In this document: piece after piece, positions 46,055 to 57,200 of the stretch
How the letters are laid out: each line of letters opens with the position of its first letter
Position numbering within the stretch: position 1 is the first letter of the stretch
Assembly: GCA_034509755.1 (NCBI GenBank)
Contig: CM067552.1
Location: 14,541,001-14,605,000 of the forward strand
Direction: 5' to 3'
DNA from: Anisodus tanguticus
Taxonomy: Eukaryota > Streptophyta > Magnoliopsida > Solanales > Solanaceae
Length of the DNA stretch: 64,000 nt
Made by a program: the position numbers and the translations under genes
Notes under the pieces: generated by a model
Told to the model about the DNA's origin: nothing
Database searches by the model: none
What the model saw: only the letters and a program-made list of their open reading frames with translations

Positions 46055-47119
46055 TTATATTTTGGGTTTTAAGCCCATTCCCCTAGACATGCAAGCCATC
46101 TGATCTTTGGGTAAGCCCTTTGTCAATGGGTCTGCTATATTATCCTTTGACTTAATGTAATCAATGGATATTATACCTGTGGTGATCAGTTGTCTAACAG
46201 TCTTATGCCTCCGTCGTATATGACGAGACTTGCCGTTGTACATAGCATTCTGTGCCCTTCCTAGAGCCGACTGACTGTCGCAGTGGATCATTACCGAAGG
46301 TACGGGTTTGTTCCAACACGGAACATCCTCTAAGAAGTCATGAAGCCACTCAGCTTCTTCTCCCCGCTTTGTCTAAAGCGATAAACTCCGATTCCATTGT
46401 GGATCGGGCGATGCAAGTTTGCTTAGAGGATTTCCAAGACACAGCCCCACCACTAATTGTAAATATATACCCACCGGTGGACTTGGTGTTCTCTATATCG
46501 GATATCCGGTTTGCATCACCGTACCCCTCTAGTACAAATTTGGATATCTCGAATAGTGTAACCCGTAATTTAACGTGTATTTCAGGTATTGTAATACCCG
46601 ATTCAACGCCTTCCAGTGATTATCACTCGGATTACGGGTGAACCTAGCCAACTTATTGACTGCGTAAGTAATATCAGGCCGGGTGCAATTTGTTATATAC
46701 ATCAAACTACCGATCACCTGTGCATATCGCTCCTGGTATACAGGTGCACCAAGATTTTTATCAAGCTTTTGATTTGTATCCATTGGTGACGTTATCGGTG
46801 AACTGTCTAACATCTCGAACTTTCTCAAAACATCCTCGATGTAGTGAGACTGAGATAAGACCAGTCCGTCAGACGTCTTAGAGATTTTAATCCCTAAGAT
46901 GACATCTGCGATACCCATATCCTTCATGTCGAAGCATTGTTTCAACATGTTCTTAGTCTCTAGGATTACCCTAGGACTGCTTTCTGTGATCAACATGTTG
47001 TCTACATACAGGCATATCATAACAAATGAGTCAGAGTTACCTTTCGTGTAAACACATTTATCACACTCATTAATGGCGAACCCCTTCGATAGTAGAGTAC
47101 TATCAAATTTTTTGTGCCA
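46055..47119 (-). pseudogene. Copia reverse transcriptase (C-terminal part) and RNase H, disrupted
   Basis: After an in-frame TAA at about 47117 (normally a Gln in QAPKQWH), the minus strand continues with the palm box, DMGIADVILGIKI, YAQVIGSLMYITNCTRPD and LNRVLQYLKYTLNYGLH. The palm box reads YVDN: the second Asp of YVDD is Asn, encoded at 46997-46999. RNase H is shifted in part (about 46530-46250), then IHCDSQSALGRAQNAMY and KSKDNIADPLTKGLPKDQ finish it at 46055. It is inactive. Confidence 0.9.
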
Positions 47120-49324
47120 TTATTTCGGGGCTTGTTTCAGCCCGTACAGAGATTTGACAAGTCGACAGACTTTCTTCTCTTGCCCTTGAACCACATACCC
47201 CTCGGGTTGGTCCATATAAATTTCTTCTTCCAAACCATCGTTTAGGAAGGCTGTCTTAACATCCATCTGGTGTATCTCAAGGTCACGCAAAGCTGCGATC
47301 GCAATAAATACCCGTATGGATGTCATCCGGGATACCGGGGAGTAGGTGATAAAGTAGTCAAAGCCTTCTGTCTGCCGATAGCCCTTGACTACCAACCTGG
47401 CCTTGTACTTGTCTATAGACCCATCTGCCTTGTATTTCCGTTTGAGTATCCATTTACAACCCAACGGTTTACTTCCCGGAGGAAGATCAACCAACTCCCA
47501 CGTATGGTTATGCAGAATGGAGCCTATTTCACTTTCAATAGCTTTTTTCCAGAGCGGTGCTTCTGGAGTTGACAATGCCTGAGCAATTGTCCTTGGTTCA
47601 TCATTAACCATATAAGCTACAAAGTCAGTACCGAAGGATTTATCCTTCCTGGCCCTCTTATTTCGCCTTAGATCCATCTCTGGAGTCTCCAAGTTCTGAG
47701 AATCTGGAACACTAGATTCCGGATGTTCAGCCACCTCGAGATTCGCTAGATCTGAACCATTCATAACCAGGCAGTCATGGACTCCCGGTTCTTGAGAGCT
47801 TTGTGCATAACTTCGTTTGCGATAGGTTATGTCTTTTTCCTTTCTAGGAAAGGTATCTTTAAAGAATAAAGCATTCCTTGATTCCATAATTGTACCCTGG
47901 TGGATATCTGAAATATATGACTTATGCACTAAGAAGAGATAAGCACTACTGTTATTTGCATATCCGATGAATATGCAATCTACAATCTTAGGCCCAATCT
48001 TGACCTGCTTTGGCTTGGGTACTTCAACCTTTGCCAAACAACCCCACACCTTAAAATACTTGTAGGTGGGTTTCTTTCCTTTCCATGATTCATATGGAGT
48101 TTTGTCCTTACCCTTATGTGGGACTCTGTTAAGAATCGTATTAGCGGTAAGGACGGCTTCTCCCCACATGTTTTGGGGAAGACCGGAATTGATAAGCAAG
48201 GCATTCATCATTTCCTTTAATGTGCGGTTCTTACATTCCGCCACACCGTTTGATTGAGGTGAGTATGGAGCCGTCGTTTGATGAATAATGCCTTCTTGGG
48301 CACAGTATTCCTCAAAAGGCGCTACATATTCTCCCCCTCTATCGCTACGAATGGATTTAATCCATAGGCTCAGTTGATTCTCAACTTCTGCTTTGTAACG
48401 TCGGAACGCTTCAAAGTCTTCATCCTTACTTTTTAACAAGTAAAGGTAACGATACCTTGTGCTATCGTCAATGAAAGTCACAAAGTACTTGTTCCCCCCT
48501 CTAGTTTGTGCAAACTTCAAATCACATATGTCTGTGTGAATAAGTTCTAGAGGAGCGGTATTCCTTTCGACGGATCGAAAAGGAAGCTTGGTGGGTTTTG
48601 CCTCTACGCACACCTCACACTTATGTTGAGGGTTTACGTCGATAGACGGCAACAACTCCATCTTTACCAGCCTTTGAATAGACTTGTAGTTAATGTGTCC
48701 TAATCTATGATGCCATAAATTAGAAGACTCAAGCAAATAAGAAGAAGGTTCAACTTTATTTCCTTGACGCAATACAGACATGGCATTCACTTTGAAGAGG
48801 CCTTCACAGACGAAGCCTCTCCCTACAAATGTGCCATTTTTAGTGAGTACAAACTTATTGGATTCAAACACTAGCCTAAAACCAGCATTGACCAATAAAG
48901 GTCCAGAAACTAAATTTCTTCTAATCTCTGGGACGTGCATCACTTCCTTCAGAGTGAGTTCCTTGCCGGAAGTCATCTTCAGGATCACCTTTTCAACCCC
49001 TAGCACGTCCGAGAAAGCGTTGTTGCCCATGAACAGCTTCTTGTCGGAGACCGGAGTGTACGTGGAGAAGGCATCTTTGTTGGAACAGATGTGTCTTGTT
49101 GCACCTGTATCCACCCACCACTGCATCGGATTCTCAACCAAGTTGGCTTCTAGCACCACGGCCGAGAGATCCTCAATCAAGTCATCCAGGAGTGTGTCCT
49201 TGACGACGTTAGCTTGAGCCTTGCCTTTCGACTTGGCTTTCTGTTGTTGCTCAGTCTTGAGCTTGCGGCATTCCTTGATCCTATGACCAGGTTTCCCACA
49301 GTGATGACAATTACCTCTGAACAT
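47120..49324 (-). pseudogene. Copia gag end, protease, integrase and N-terminal RT (734 codons open)
   Basis: One long minus-strand frame. It holds the CCHC knuckle CHHCGKPGHRIKEC at the start, protease WWVDTGATRHIC (DTGA), and GAG-pre-integrase HHRLGHINYKS with CEVCVEAKP. The integrase core has D (LIHTDICD), D (SIRSDRGGEY) and E (NGVAECKNRTL; the usual Arg after Glu is Cys). The C-terminal region includes WGCLAKVEVPKPK and VDCIFIGYANNSSAYLF, and the RT start WKKAIESEIGSILHNHTWELVDLP continues through HQMDVKTAFLNDGLEEE to SLYGLKQAPK. It ends at a TAA. Confidence 0.93.
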
Positions 49325-50266
49325 CTCCGCCGCGGGGGCTTTGCCGTCTTTCTCGGAACTTCCGCTTCTTGCTTGAGTTCCCTTTGGCCTCGCCCCGCAT
49401 TCGCCTTTGCCTCAAGCAGGTTGTCTACCCTTTGGCAAGGTCTTCTTATTATCTTCCCGGATTTGCGCTTTGATAACAAGCTCTTCAAAGGTCATCTCCT
49501 TTGTCTTGAGTTTCAAGTAACTCATAAACTCATTCCATGAAGGAGGTAACTTTTCAATCAGCGATGCAACCAAAAACTGCTCGTTTGGCTTCAGTCCTTC
49601 CAAATCCATGTGATGTAAAATCATTTGGAATTCCCCGGACTTGGGACATCATCGTTTCTTGCTGTCCACCATTTGGAATTTTAGAAATTTCCCAACGATG
49701 AACTTCTTAGTACCCGCATCTTGTGCGTTGTACTTCTTTTGCAGTTTTTCCCACAGCTCTTTGCCAGTGCCAACGGTACAATAGACCGTGTAGAGAGGGT
49801 CTCGCTAGCAAGATTCAAGATATAGTTCTTGCACATGAAATCGCTATGATTCCACGCATCACGAACCATCTTCATGCCGTTAACGACATGGATACCAAGG
49901 CCCCTTCACCCGTTTCGCAGGCGAAGAGTCCATTTCATCTCCAAACTTGTGGAGGATCTTCCGTAAGGAATCGGGCCATGCCCATAACTGTTAAGTAGAA
50001 CAACATCTTTTGCTGCCATCTCTTAAATTCTTATCCCATGAACTTTTCAGGGCGATCATGGTGGTGTGAAGAAGAGGGTGGAGCTCCGGCGGAAGGCAAG
50101 AGCAGTTGTTATCGCTTTGAACGATAGAGCAACGAATAAAGCAGGTGAAGGCGGCGGCAGAGTTACGCCTTGGCCGCAGCGCGGCAGCAAGTGCGGGGAA
50201 GGCGAGCAACGTTGCCTCGAGAGGCAGCAGCAGTAGCAAAGCAACATCGGTCATATTTTTAGCCAT
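49325..50266 (-). pseudogene. Copia gag, N-terminal part, frameshifted
   Basis: Minus-strand pieces in changing frames: LWEKLQKKYNAQDAGTKKF and KFLKFQMVDSKK around 49680-49760, then ILHHMDLEGLKPNEQFLVASL, WNEFMSYLKLKTKEMTFEEL and VIKAQIREDNKK (49624-49430) of the UBN2-type gag. Upstream is an Ala/Leu-rich start (MAKNMTDVALLLLL, 50266) that may be a wrong frame. Stops and shifts are common. Confidence 0.8.
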
Positions 50267-50304
50267 GTTATTGCAGTTACCGTAAGAAAAATATTGTCTT
50301 AAGT

Positions 50305-51406
50305 TGTTGGTCTTACAAAGGATTGCAGGAAACGGGAATTACAAGTAACTGCTAATGTAAGAATTGAAATTACAATTCAACTAGAAATCTGAAAATTACA
50401 AAGATGAACAAGAAAAACTGAAAAACTGTTTTTGCTGAGTCGAGTGTGACACTCTGTCTTTAAGACAATATTGCCCCGTATGTATCCTTTATACGTCCTG
50501 GACAATTCGTCTCCCAAGATAAAACAGCAATGGAACAATTGAACAACGAAAACTCAAATGCTACCGTGAAGAATATTGAGCAATGAAATTATGCTAGGAA
50601 GAAGTAGGAAAAAACTGTTTTGCTTGTGTATTTTCGTGTATATTGCAAGTATGTTAAGTGTGCCTCAACAATGGTGTAAGGGGTGTTTATATAGGTGAGG
50701 GAGGGCTATTTAACTGCCTCCATAACAGTCATTATTGGCCAAATAATGGCCATTATGGAGGTAGTAAAAGCCACCAAAATAAATGGTGAAAGACCAATGG
50801 ATTTGGCCATTATAGGAGGAGTAATTCAGCCAAAATAAATGGCTGAATTGAGTGCTTGGCGCGTTTCTGTTCTGAAAACTTCAGGAACCAAACTGTACAT
50901 CTGAAAGAATTCTGGTCCAAACTGTACTTTTGAAACTTCTGGGATCAAACTGTACTTCTGGAAAAGTTCTCTGTCCCAAAAAGATAATATCAGAAGGCCC
51001 GCAGCCCGCGAACCCGGAACTCGGAACCGGACGGGCGGCGGCGCGCATGTGGTCTTTCCTCGGAGCACATCTAGGTCCTCCCTCCTTTAAACACATGGGA
51101 TACCCCTTGGGGTCCCAAAACCCAATCCAATTTCGAGTCTTATATACACAACAATTCTTTCTTCCTCTACCGATGAGGGAGAATTGATCACACACCACAC
51201 TTTTCCATGCTTCAAACACCTTACTTCGTGAACCAATATCTCTTTCATTTCTCAATGAAATTGGACGATTCTTGGCCCTACGGTTATCTACGTACTTAGT
51301 AGATCATGCATGTGTGAAGAACCGGATTCTCCAACATACGTAACACTAGTGTTTAAGCCGTTAAAGTTGGTCGATCGCAACTCCCGCCAAAGGCTAATTT
51401 CCAACA
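50305..51406 (-). repeat. 5' LTR of the large Copia element
   Basis: 1102 bp. The TATATAAAC box lies at 50685-50693 on the minus strand, with the same palindrome at 50720-50758. It has one unit fewer of the roughly 30-bp internal repeat than the other LTR and a shorter GC tract. Confidence 0.92.
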
Positions 51407-51411
51407 AAAGT

Positions 51412-52448
51412 TGATGCAGTCACATCAGCCCGAAAAAGGAAATGAGACATTTCGGATAAATATTTTAGGTGGCATAAAAGTAAATGAGAATCCCCATGTA
51501 GTAATTAGGTTGTTTTTCCAAATATATATGCTTTGACCATGAGAATTTAAAGTTTGTTGAGAGAGGTTGTCATTCATTACGACAACCTACTGTTCTGCTT
51601 CTAAATTTGTCAAACTCTCTTAAAGTTCATTTGAATTATATACATGGCTTGTTATGTGTGATTTTCAGTTGCTCCTCTCAATCTTATTAATCTTATGTAT
51701 CAAATTATTTATGTTCTAGTCATGTTTAGATAATTTGATGTAGCACGAAAGTGTATCAGCCTCAGGTTGGCTTGATTATTGTCTAGTATGAACTGTTGAA
51801 GCCCTACTTTGACTACTAAAGTTGACTAGTTGTTTTTTAATTCAAATTTCAGAAATTATATGCTTCATTATAGATTGTAGGATTTTTGTTAACTAGCTAT
51901 TGTTATTATGATCCTTCGAAGTTATTCCTAATCTTATTTTTCTTTTTATTGTGCATTTGGAGTTATGATATGACTCCATCTCTGTCCAAATCAGAGAGTG
52001 ACCAATAGTTACATTACATATTAGTGTTGATGTATATATATTTGCTGATCTTTTGACTAACAATCTACTTATTCGTATTTGGTAATTATGCCTTGCTTTG
52101 TTGGTGTTTCGATTTGTACATCAACCAAATACAATACTGAACTTAGTCATTTGCCTCCCTACTCCCGTAGATAATGGATTTAGTATAATTACTCGAATTA
52201 GGATTGCTTAGAATAATAATATTTGCCAAATGATTTTTTCAGCTTATTTAATATATTTTCAGGTTGCAAAGAAATGAGTTTTACTGAGAGGTAAAATCAT
52301 ATTTCTTTACAAATACAACTGATATTGATCACTTTTTTTTTTTCAGATTATCTTGATCTGGAAAATAAACAGTCTGAATGGAGATTTTTAAAGGATAAAA
52401 ATATAGATTTCAACAAAAATAGGATCGGTAGATTATCCATCAACTTTT
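51412..52448. other. intergenic, AT-rich, nothing identified
   Basis: A short inverted repeat (AGGTTGTCATTCATTACGACAACCT at about 51565-51589, given here as a hairpin with GGTTGTC arms) and a TATTTGCTGATCTTTTGAC word resembling a Copia RNase H end near 52038 are visible. I see no gene. Confidence 0.45.
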
Positions 52449-52700
52449 GGCCCCAGGGGCACATGCGAGTTGGTAAGTGGCAAGGTGATTGGGGTACAAC
52501 CACTCCGACGTCGCGGGTTCGAATCCGTGTAGTGACAGTCTTTGTTGAAATATTGCAAGGGCTGTTGCTGGATTCGTGTCCCGTTGGTCCTCTCCCTTGC
52601 AGGGCTGTCACTCGCGCATATCCCTCGATTTACATCCCACCTGGCCAAGGGGCCTCTGGTACAAGTGGGGGGGTTTCGCCTTCGGGACTTTCCCCTTCAC
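52449..52700 (+). mobile_element. tRNA-derived SINE (third family), copy 2
   Basis: Same family and order as 43862-44122: A-box-like GAGTTGGTAAGTGGCAAGG, B-box-like GGGTTCGAATCCG, then TGTCCCGTTGGTCCTCTCC and the TTCGCCTTCGGGAC end. The target duplication is not evident. Confidence 0.85.
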
Positions 52701-54297
52701 AAAGAGATGACCCAAATCCAAGGTCATCTTTTGGACTCAAATGATTTATTCAGGCAAATGGGGCCCTAGCCTAACTGATTTTCAAAGAAGATGAACCATT
52801 TTGAAAAGGCAAAAAATGTAGAACTTTATATTTCTCGCCAGGAGGCCCAATCCCGATTCTTAGTCTCAAACTATATTACAAAGGCAATAAGGTACACTTA
52901 CATATGTATAACTATTTCACCTTACTATAGTATTTCTACTAATTATTTTACTTCCCATACTTCTATACACATGCATATATCTATACGCTATTTCTTAAAT
53001 ACATTATGTACTATTTTCACACTATATACATATAGTTACACACTTTTTGACATATGTACATATTTTGTCATACTAAGCATATGCAGGCTAGAAAGATGCT
53101 ATTTGTTGTTATTCTATCTATATTACTTTACACACCATTTTTTAACTTCCGTATATTATTTATGTATTTTAAATATTACATTATCATCACTGTACTCTTT
53201 TATAAAATTACTTATTTTCTTTACTTCTATTTAAAACAGGTAAACAATGAAATAGATAATTCCCCCTCTAGTGTAGTCAAGCTAAGTTTAAGGACCGTCT
53301 TTAGATAGGTTTTGAGGTATGCCTAACACTTCCCCCTCGAAAGAAATAAAACTCTTACCTAAAATCGTATAGGTTTCTCAGACAAACAGAGTAGCATATC
53401 AATACAAATAGATTTCCTAATATACCCTTTAGAAATTAGGTGCGACTCTAAATTCATTCCAAAACCATGTAGAAGAGCTGGATGTTGCGGACATATTTTG
53501 ACAAATTCAAAATAGGGCGCGACATAGTCAATATCTAATTTTTTAGGAAAAAAAAGTATTTTTGAGTATAATTTTTAACTTTTTTTTAGAAATTAAAAAA
53601 GTATATTTTTCCTGCAATCACTTTTAGAATATTGATTAAGCATAAATTATTCCTCTAATATTACACAAGTACTTTACAAATTGATTAATCAAACACAAAC
53701 TACTACTCTCAAAAGTATGTCTCCCAAAGACACTTATCACGAAAGCCACTTTTCAAAATTATCAAATTTTAAAACCTTAGTAGCCAAACAGGCTGTTGGG
53801 TTATCTTGCTTCATTGATCAATTTGACCAAGTTTTAGCGTATTTTGAATCCACTCCGTCAAGCTTCAGGGAAAAAAAGTTACGCTTTGTAATTTTCCCAA
53901 AAGACTAAAAAGTGTACCACATACAAAAATGCTAGTACCAAATAATCAATATTGTTCCAAAAGACTAGATGTACTATGATTTCTTAATAGTAAAATTTTA
54001 TAATTTCCTTCAACCTGCGCAGTGCGCACAGTCAAATTAGGAATCTAATTTTGGACAAAGTGTGTTCGCGATGAAAGGGTAATAGCACGTAGTTTACAAA
54101 ACCATTTGGCTAGAAGACTGGCCCCAAATTAGAAGATTGCACCAAGGTATGCAAGGATAAGTATCAGACTGAGAGAGCATAATTCAATTTCACGGAAATT
54201 AACTCAAAACATATCTCTAATGTTGTACGATTAAACAAAATTGATCCGGTTTACACATCATGAAATAAAACTAACAATTGCATAAAGCTTTTTCCCC
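52701..54297. other. intergenic sequence downstream of the PBE1-type gene
   Basis: AT-rich. A TTAGGTGCGACTCTAAATTC word (about 53446) recalls the LTR-end/primer-site sequence at 30190 and suggests an old retroelement. The 53540-53800 part has complementary A- and T-rich words such as AAAAGTATTTTTGAG and CTCAAAAGTATGTC, typical of a decayed MITE. No gene is recognised. Confidence 0.4.
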
Positions 54298-57200
54298 CTA
54301 GGCCACAGGCACTTCAGTCATTTCTTGTTCCACTGCTTCGAGCTCAACAGGATAATAATTGTAGTGAAGTTCTCCAACATCATCACCAGATAGCTTCTTC
54401 CATCCGTCTGGTCCAACATGATAAACTGAAAGAAACCATAATAATTAATAACCAAACATTCAAACACAAAAATGTCGCACAAATATTTTGACACAGTAGC
54501 AAGGAGAATGAAATATCTCATATTTTAAGTTTTAAGTTGTTTCAATGGGTGAGGATTGAGAAACATACCACTAGCAACACCACCACTAGCTCCATCACGG
54601 AATGTTGCATGATAAATAGCTCTTCTGGCCAGCTCAGCAGCTTCTTCCACGGATAAATCAAAGTGGTACCTAGACAAGTGATACGACAGGAGGAAAAAAT
54701 ATGTAAACTCAGATGCAACAGTTAGCAGTTTCTGCAATTCATCGGTCCAAAGAATGTAGGGCATAATGAAAGGAGTCAATGACCAGTTGAAACTATCGCA
54801 TGACATCAAACAACATCCCCATCTACAATTTTGAGAAGAGGTGCAAACATGAAGGCTGCTAAGACTAGCTATTAGTACATGAAGTGAAACAATTTTCACC
54901 ATATCATCATCACTGTATATTTAGGAATATTCTGGAGAAAGCTTCTTTCTTCTCTTGCAAAAGAAAGATTTAGCATGGCTGAGGTCAACAACTTGACCTA
55001 GAAGCCGTATGGAAGACAGGCAGAAAGTGAAACAATAATACTGTGGACTCCACAACCTATACCCACAGTTGAAGTCATCACCCTATATAATTTTTTAACA
55101 TTATCTTAGTCATACAGATGAACTACTTCCACCGTTCCAAATTGTGTGACATACTTTGACTCAGCACTGAGTTTAGGAAGGAAGACTTTTGAAATTTGTG
55201 ATCTTAAATATGTCATAACCTTTGTGGTGGCTATAAGACTTTTAGAACTTGTGGTTTAAACATGCCACAATATTTGCGTGGCTATAAAAGTTTCTCATTA
55301 AGGGTAAAATGGGAAGTTCAAAGTTAAATTATTTTTTAATAGAGAAATGTGTCATTCTTCTTAGAACGGACTAATAAGGAAATTGTATCACATAAAATGG
55401 AACAATGGGAGTACCAGTTATCAGTAGAGCATAGGAAAAAATATGGTAAAGATGACAGGAACATGTGGAAGCACATACCCACTGTCCAAAACACCATAAG
55501 CATAAGGTGAACCAGATCCGACAGAGAATCTGTTTCCTTTAAGTCGACCTCCCTCACTGTCGACGTAATACAGTCCTGGTCCCTAAACCATCAAGATTTT
55601 ATGTTAGCAAGAAACTCAGGGAAAGGTAACATATCACGAATTTACCGGATCATCTTCTACTACCTTCTCATCCCAACCAGCAATCATAGTTCCAACAGAC
55701 AAACCCATTCCTCGGTAAGAGTATAAAATATTTGCCAGCAATTTTGAAGCTCCAGCAACAGAAATTCTCCTTTTGTTAGCCAGTTCATGTAGACGACACT
55801 GTCACGAAAGAGGATAGGGGTCAGCAGAACTTCTGAGGAAAAATAATCAAAAAAACAGACTGCAATGGTTCTCCATTACAAAGTTAAGATCCCAAGAACT
55901 TTATTTGAGTTACTTGGTCATCTTATCAAGGAGCCTACTTTGGAATAGCTATTAGTGACCCGTGCATGCTGTAAAAAGAGGGCAAATGGGAAAAGCAAGG
56001 CAGAAAGAAGACTTGATTGATGAAATAAAATTCAGCTATCTCAAAAAGTACAATTAAGAACCCAAAGGTGCAGCAATCACTCATAAAAAACTCAATATGT
56101 TGCACATAAATAAACAATTAACTGCTGCATCTCATTTTCAATGACCAACCATCCTACCCTCCTTACAGAAGGCACAAACTAAGAAACAAACCATCCATCT
56201 ACAAACACAAGAATTTGAAATATTCCAAGAATTAAGAGATAGCAAGACACTACTAATACAAAGGGGACATTAACAGAAGAATGATGGAGGTTAGTTGTAG
56301 TTTTACAAATTATAAACTAGCTTGAGAAGAGCATTTTACTAGGTTTCCATATGCATATTTTATGAAACGACACAATTTGTCAAGCTACTTAGGCCAAAAG
56401 TCAGATAGCCTTTTAACTATGGCGGAAACTTTATCTTCAACATTAGATTCCAGTTGCTAGCTGGATAAGGTCTCGATAAATGTAAGACAAAATTGACCTG
56501 CATTTTGTTGTAAAATGCACTCTAGATTAGATTAATTTGCTAGTGCTACTCTAATTTTTCAACCACTCCCTGAAAAGTTAAAGATTGTACGGCTTTTGCC
56601 AACAAAACCAAGATAAGTAGTAAGGAATGGCTCCACCTAGAAGCCTAATATTCTGGAAAGATCTCGACTGGAAATTTCAAGAAATATGCTACTTGTTGAA
56701 AAGCTTATATGCAACCCAGACACTGCCTCAAAAGCAAGTAACGCCACCTTCAAATGTTTTTTTTTTATAAGGACCACCTTCAAATGTTTTAGTTGTATTT
56801 TCTCCGCATCACACAAAACTAAAGAGTCGTGAACAAATAATAAATGTGTCATTCCTAAAATAGAAGCATCTTTTGTATCAAAGCGTTTAATCCATCCTCT
56901 CATGTTCAGAATTTAATTAAAAGCCTCAATAACTGTAAGAAATAAGAAACGAGATAGTTGGTCCCCTTATCTTTTTTCTTTTTTAACGACGGATCCTTTT
57001 TTTGATGGGTAATGACAGAAAGACCCTTCTAGAGCCAACCCTTTTGGTCAACTGCAGCCTTCGAAATTCGGGATGATGGGTCCCCGTTCGATTCACTGCT
57101 CAAACTTGGAGAAAAAATAGGCCTATTTCAAAGGAGACTAGTAATTAGTCCCTTTCATATCATTTGACCAATTGTAACTTCTTGATTTCAATAGTTGAAG

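Larger units (their letters stand above)
44237..51406 (-). mobile_element. large Ty1/Copia retrotransposon with 1.1-kb LTRs
   Basis: A 7.2-kb minus-strand element. LTRs lie at 44237-45415 and 50305-51406, starting TGTTGGTCTTAC and ending TTTCCAACA. The duplication AAAGT lies at 44232-44236 and 51407-51411. The polypurine tract AAGAGGGGA (minus strand) abuts the 3' LTR at 45416-45425. No clear tRNA-Met primer site was found next to the 5' LTR (minus strand after 50305). The polyprotein is mostly open from the CCHC knuckle to the start of RT, then broken by a stop and shifts. LTR lengths differ by 77 bp because of internal repeat changes, so the insertion is older than the 4.8-kb Copia. Confidence 0.95.

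Noticed and set aside
48066..49217. Long plus-strand frames opposite the Copia polyprotein
   Set aside because: They are antisense shadows of the 734-codon minus-strand frame.
50056..50266. Signal-peptide-like Leu/Ala-rich start upstream of the large Copia gag
   Set aside because: It is within the retroelement leader and out of frame with the recognisable gag; a secreted host protein is not supported.
52791..53308. Plus-strand frames rich in Tyr, Ile and Phe
   Set aside because: Composition simply reflects AT-rich DNA with TAT, ATT and TTT; no domain seen.
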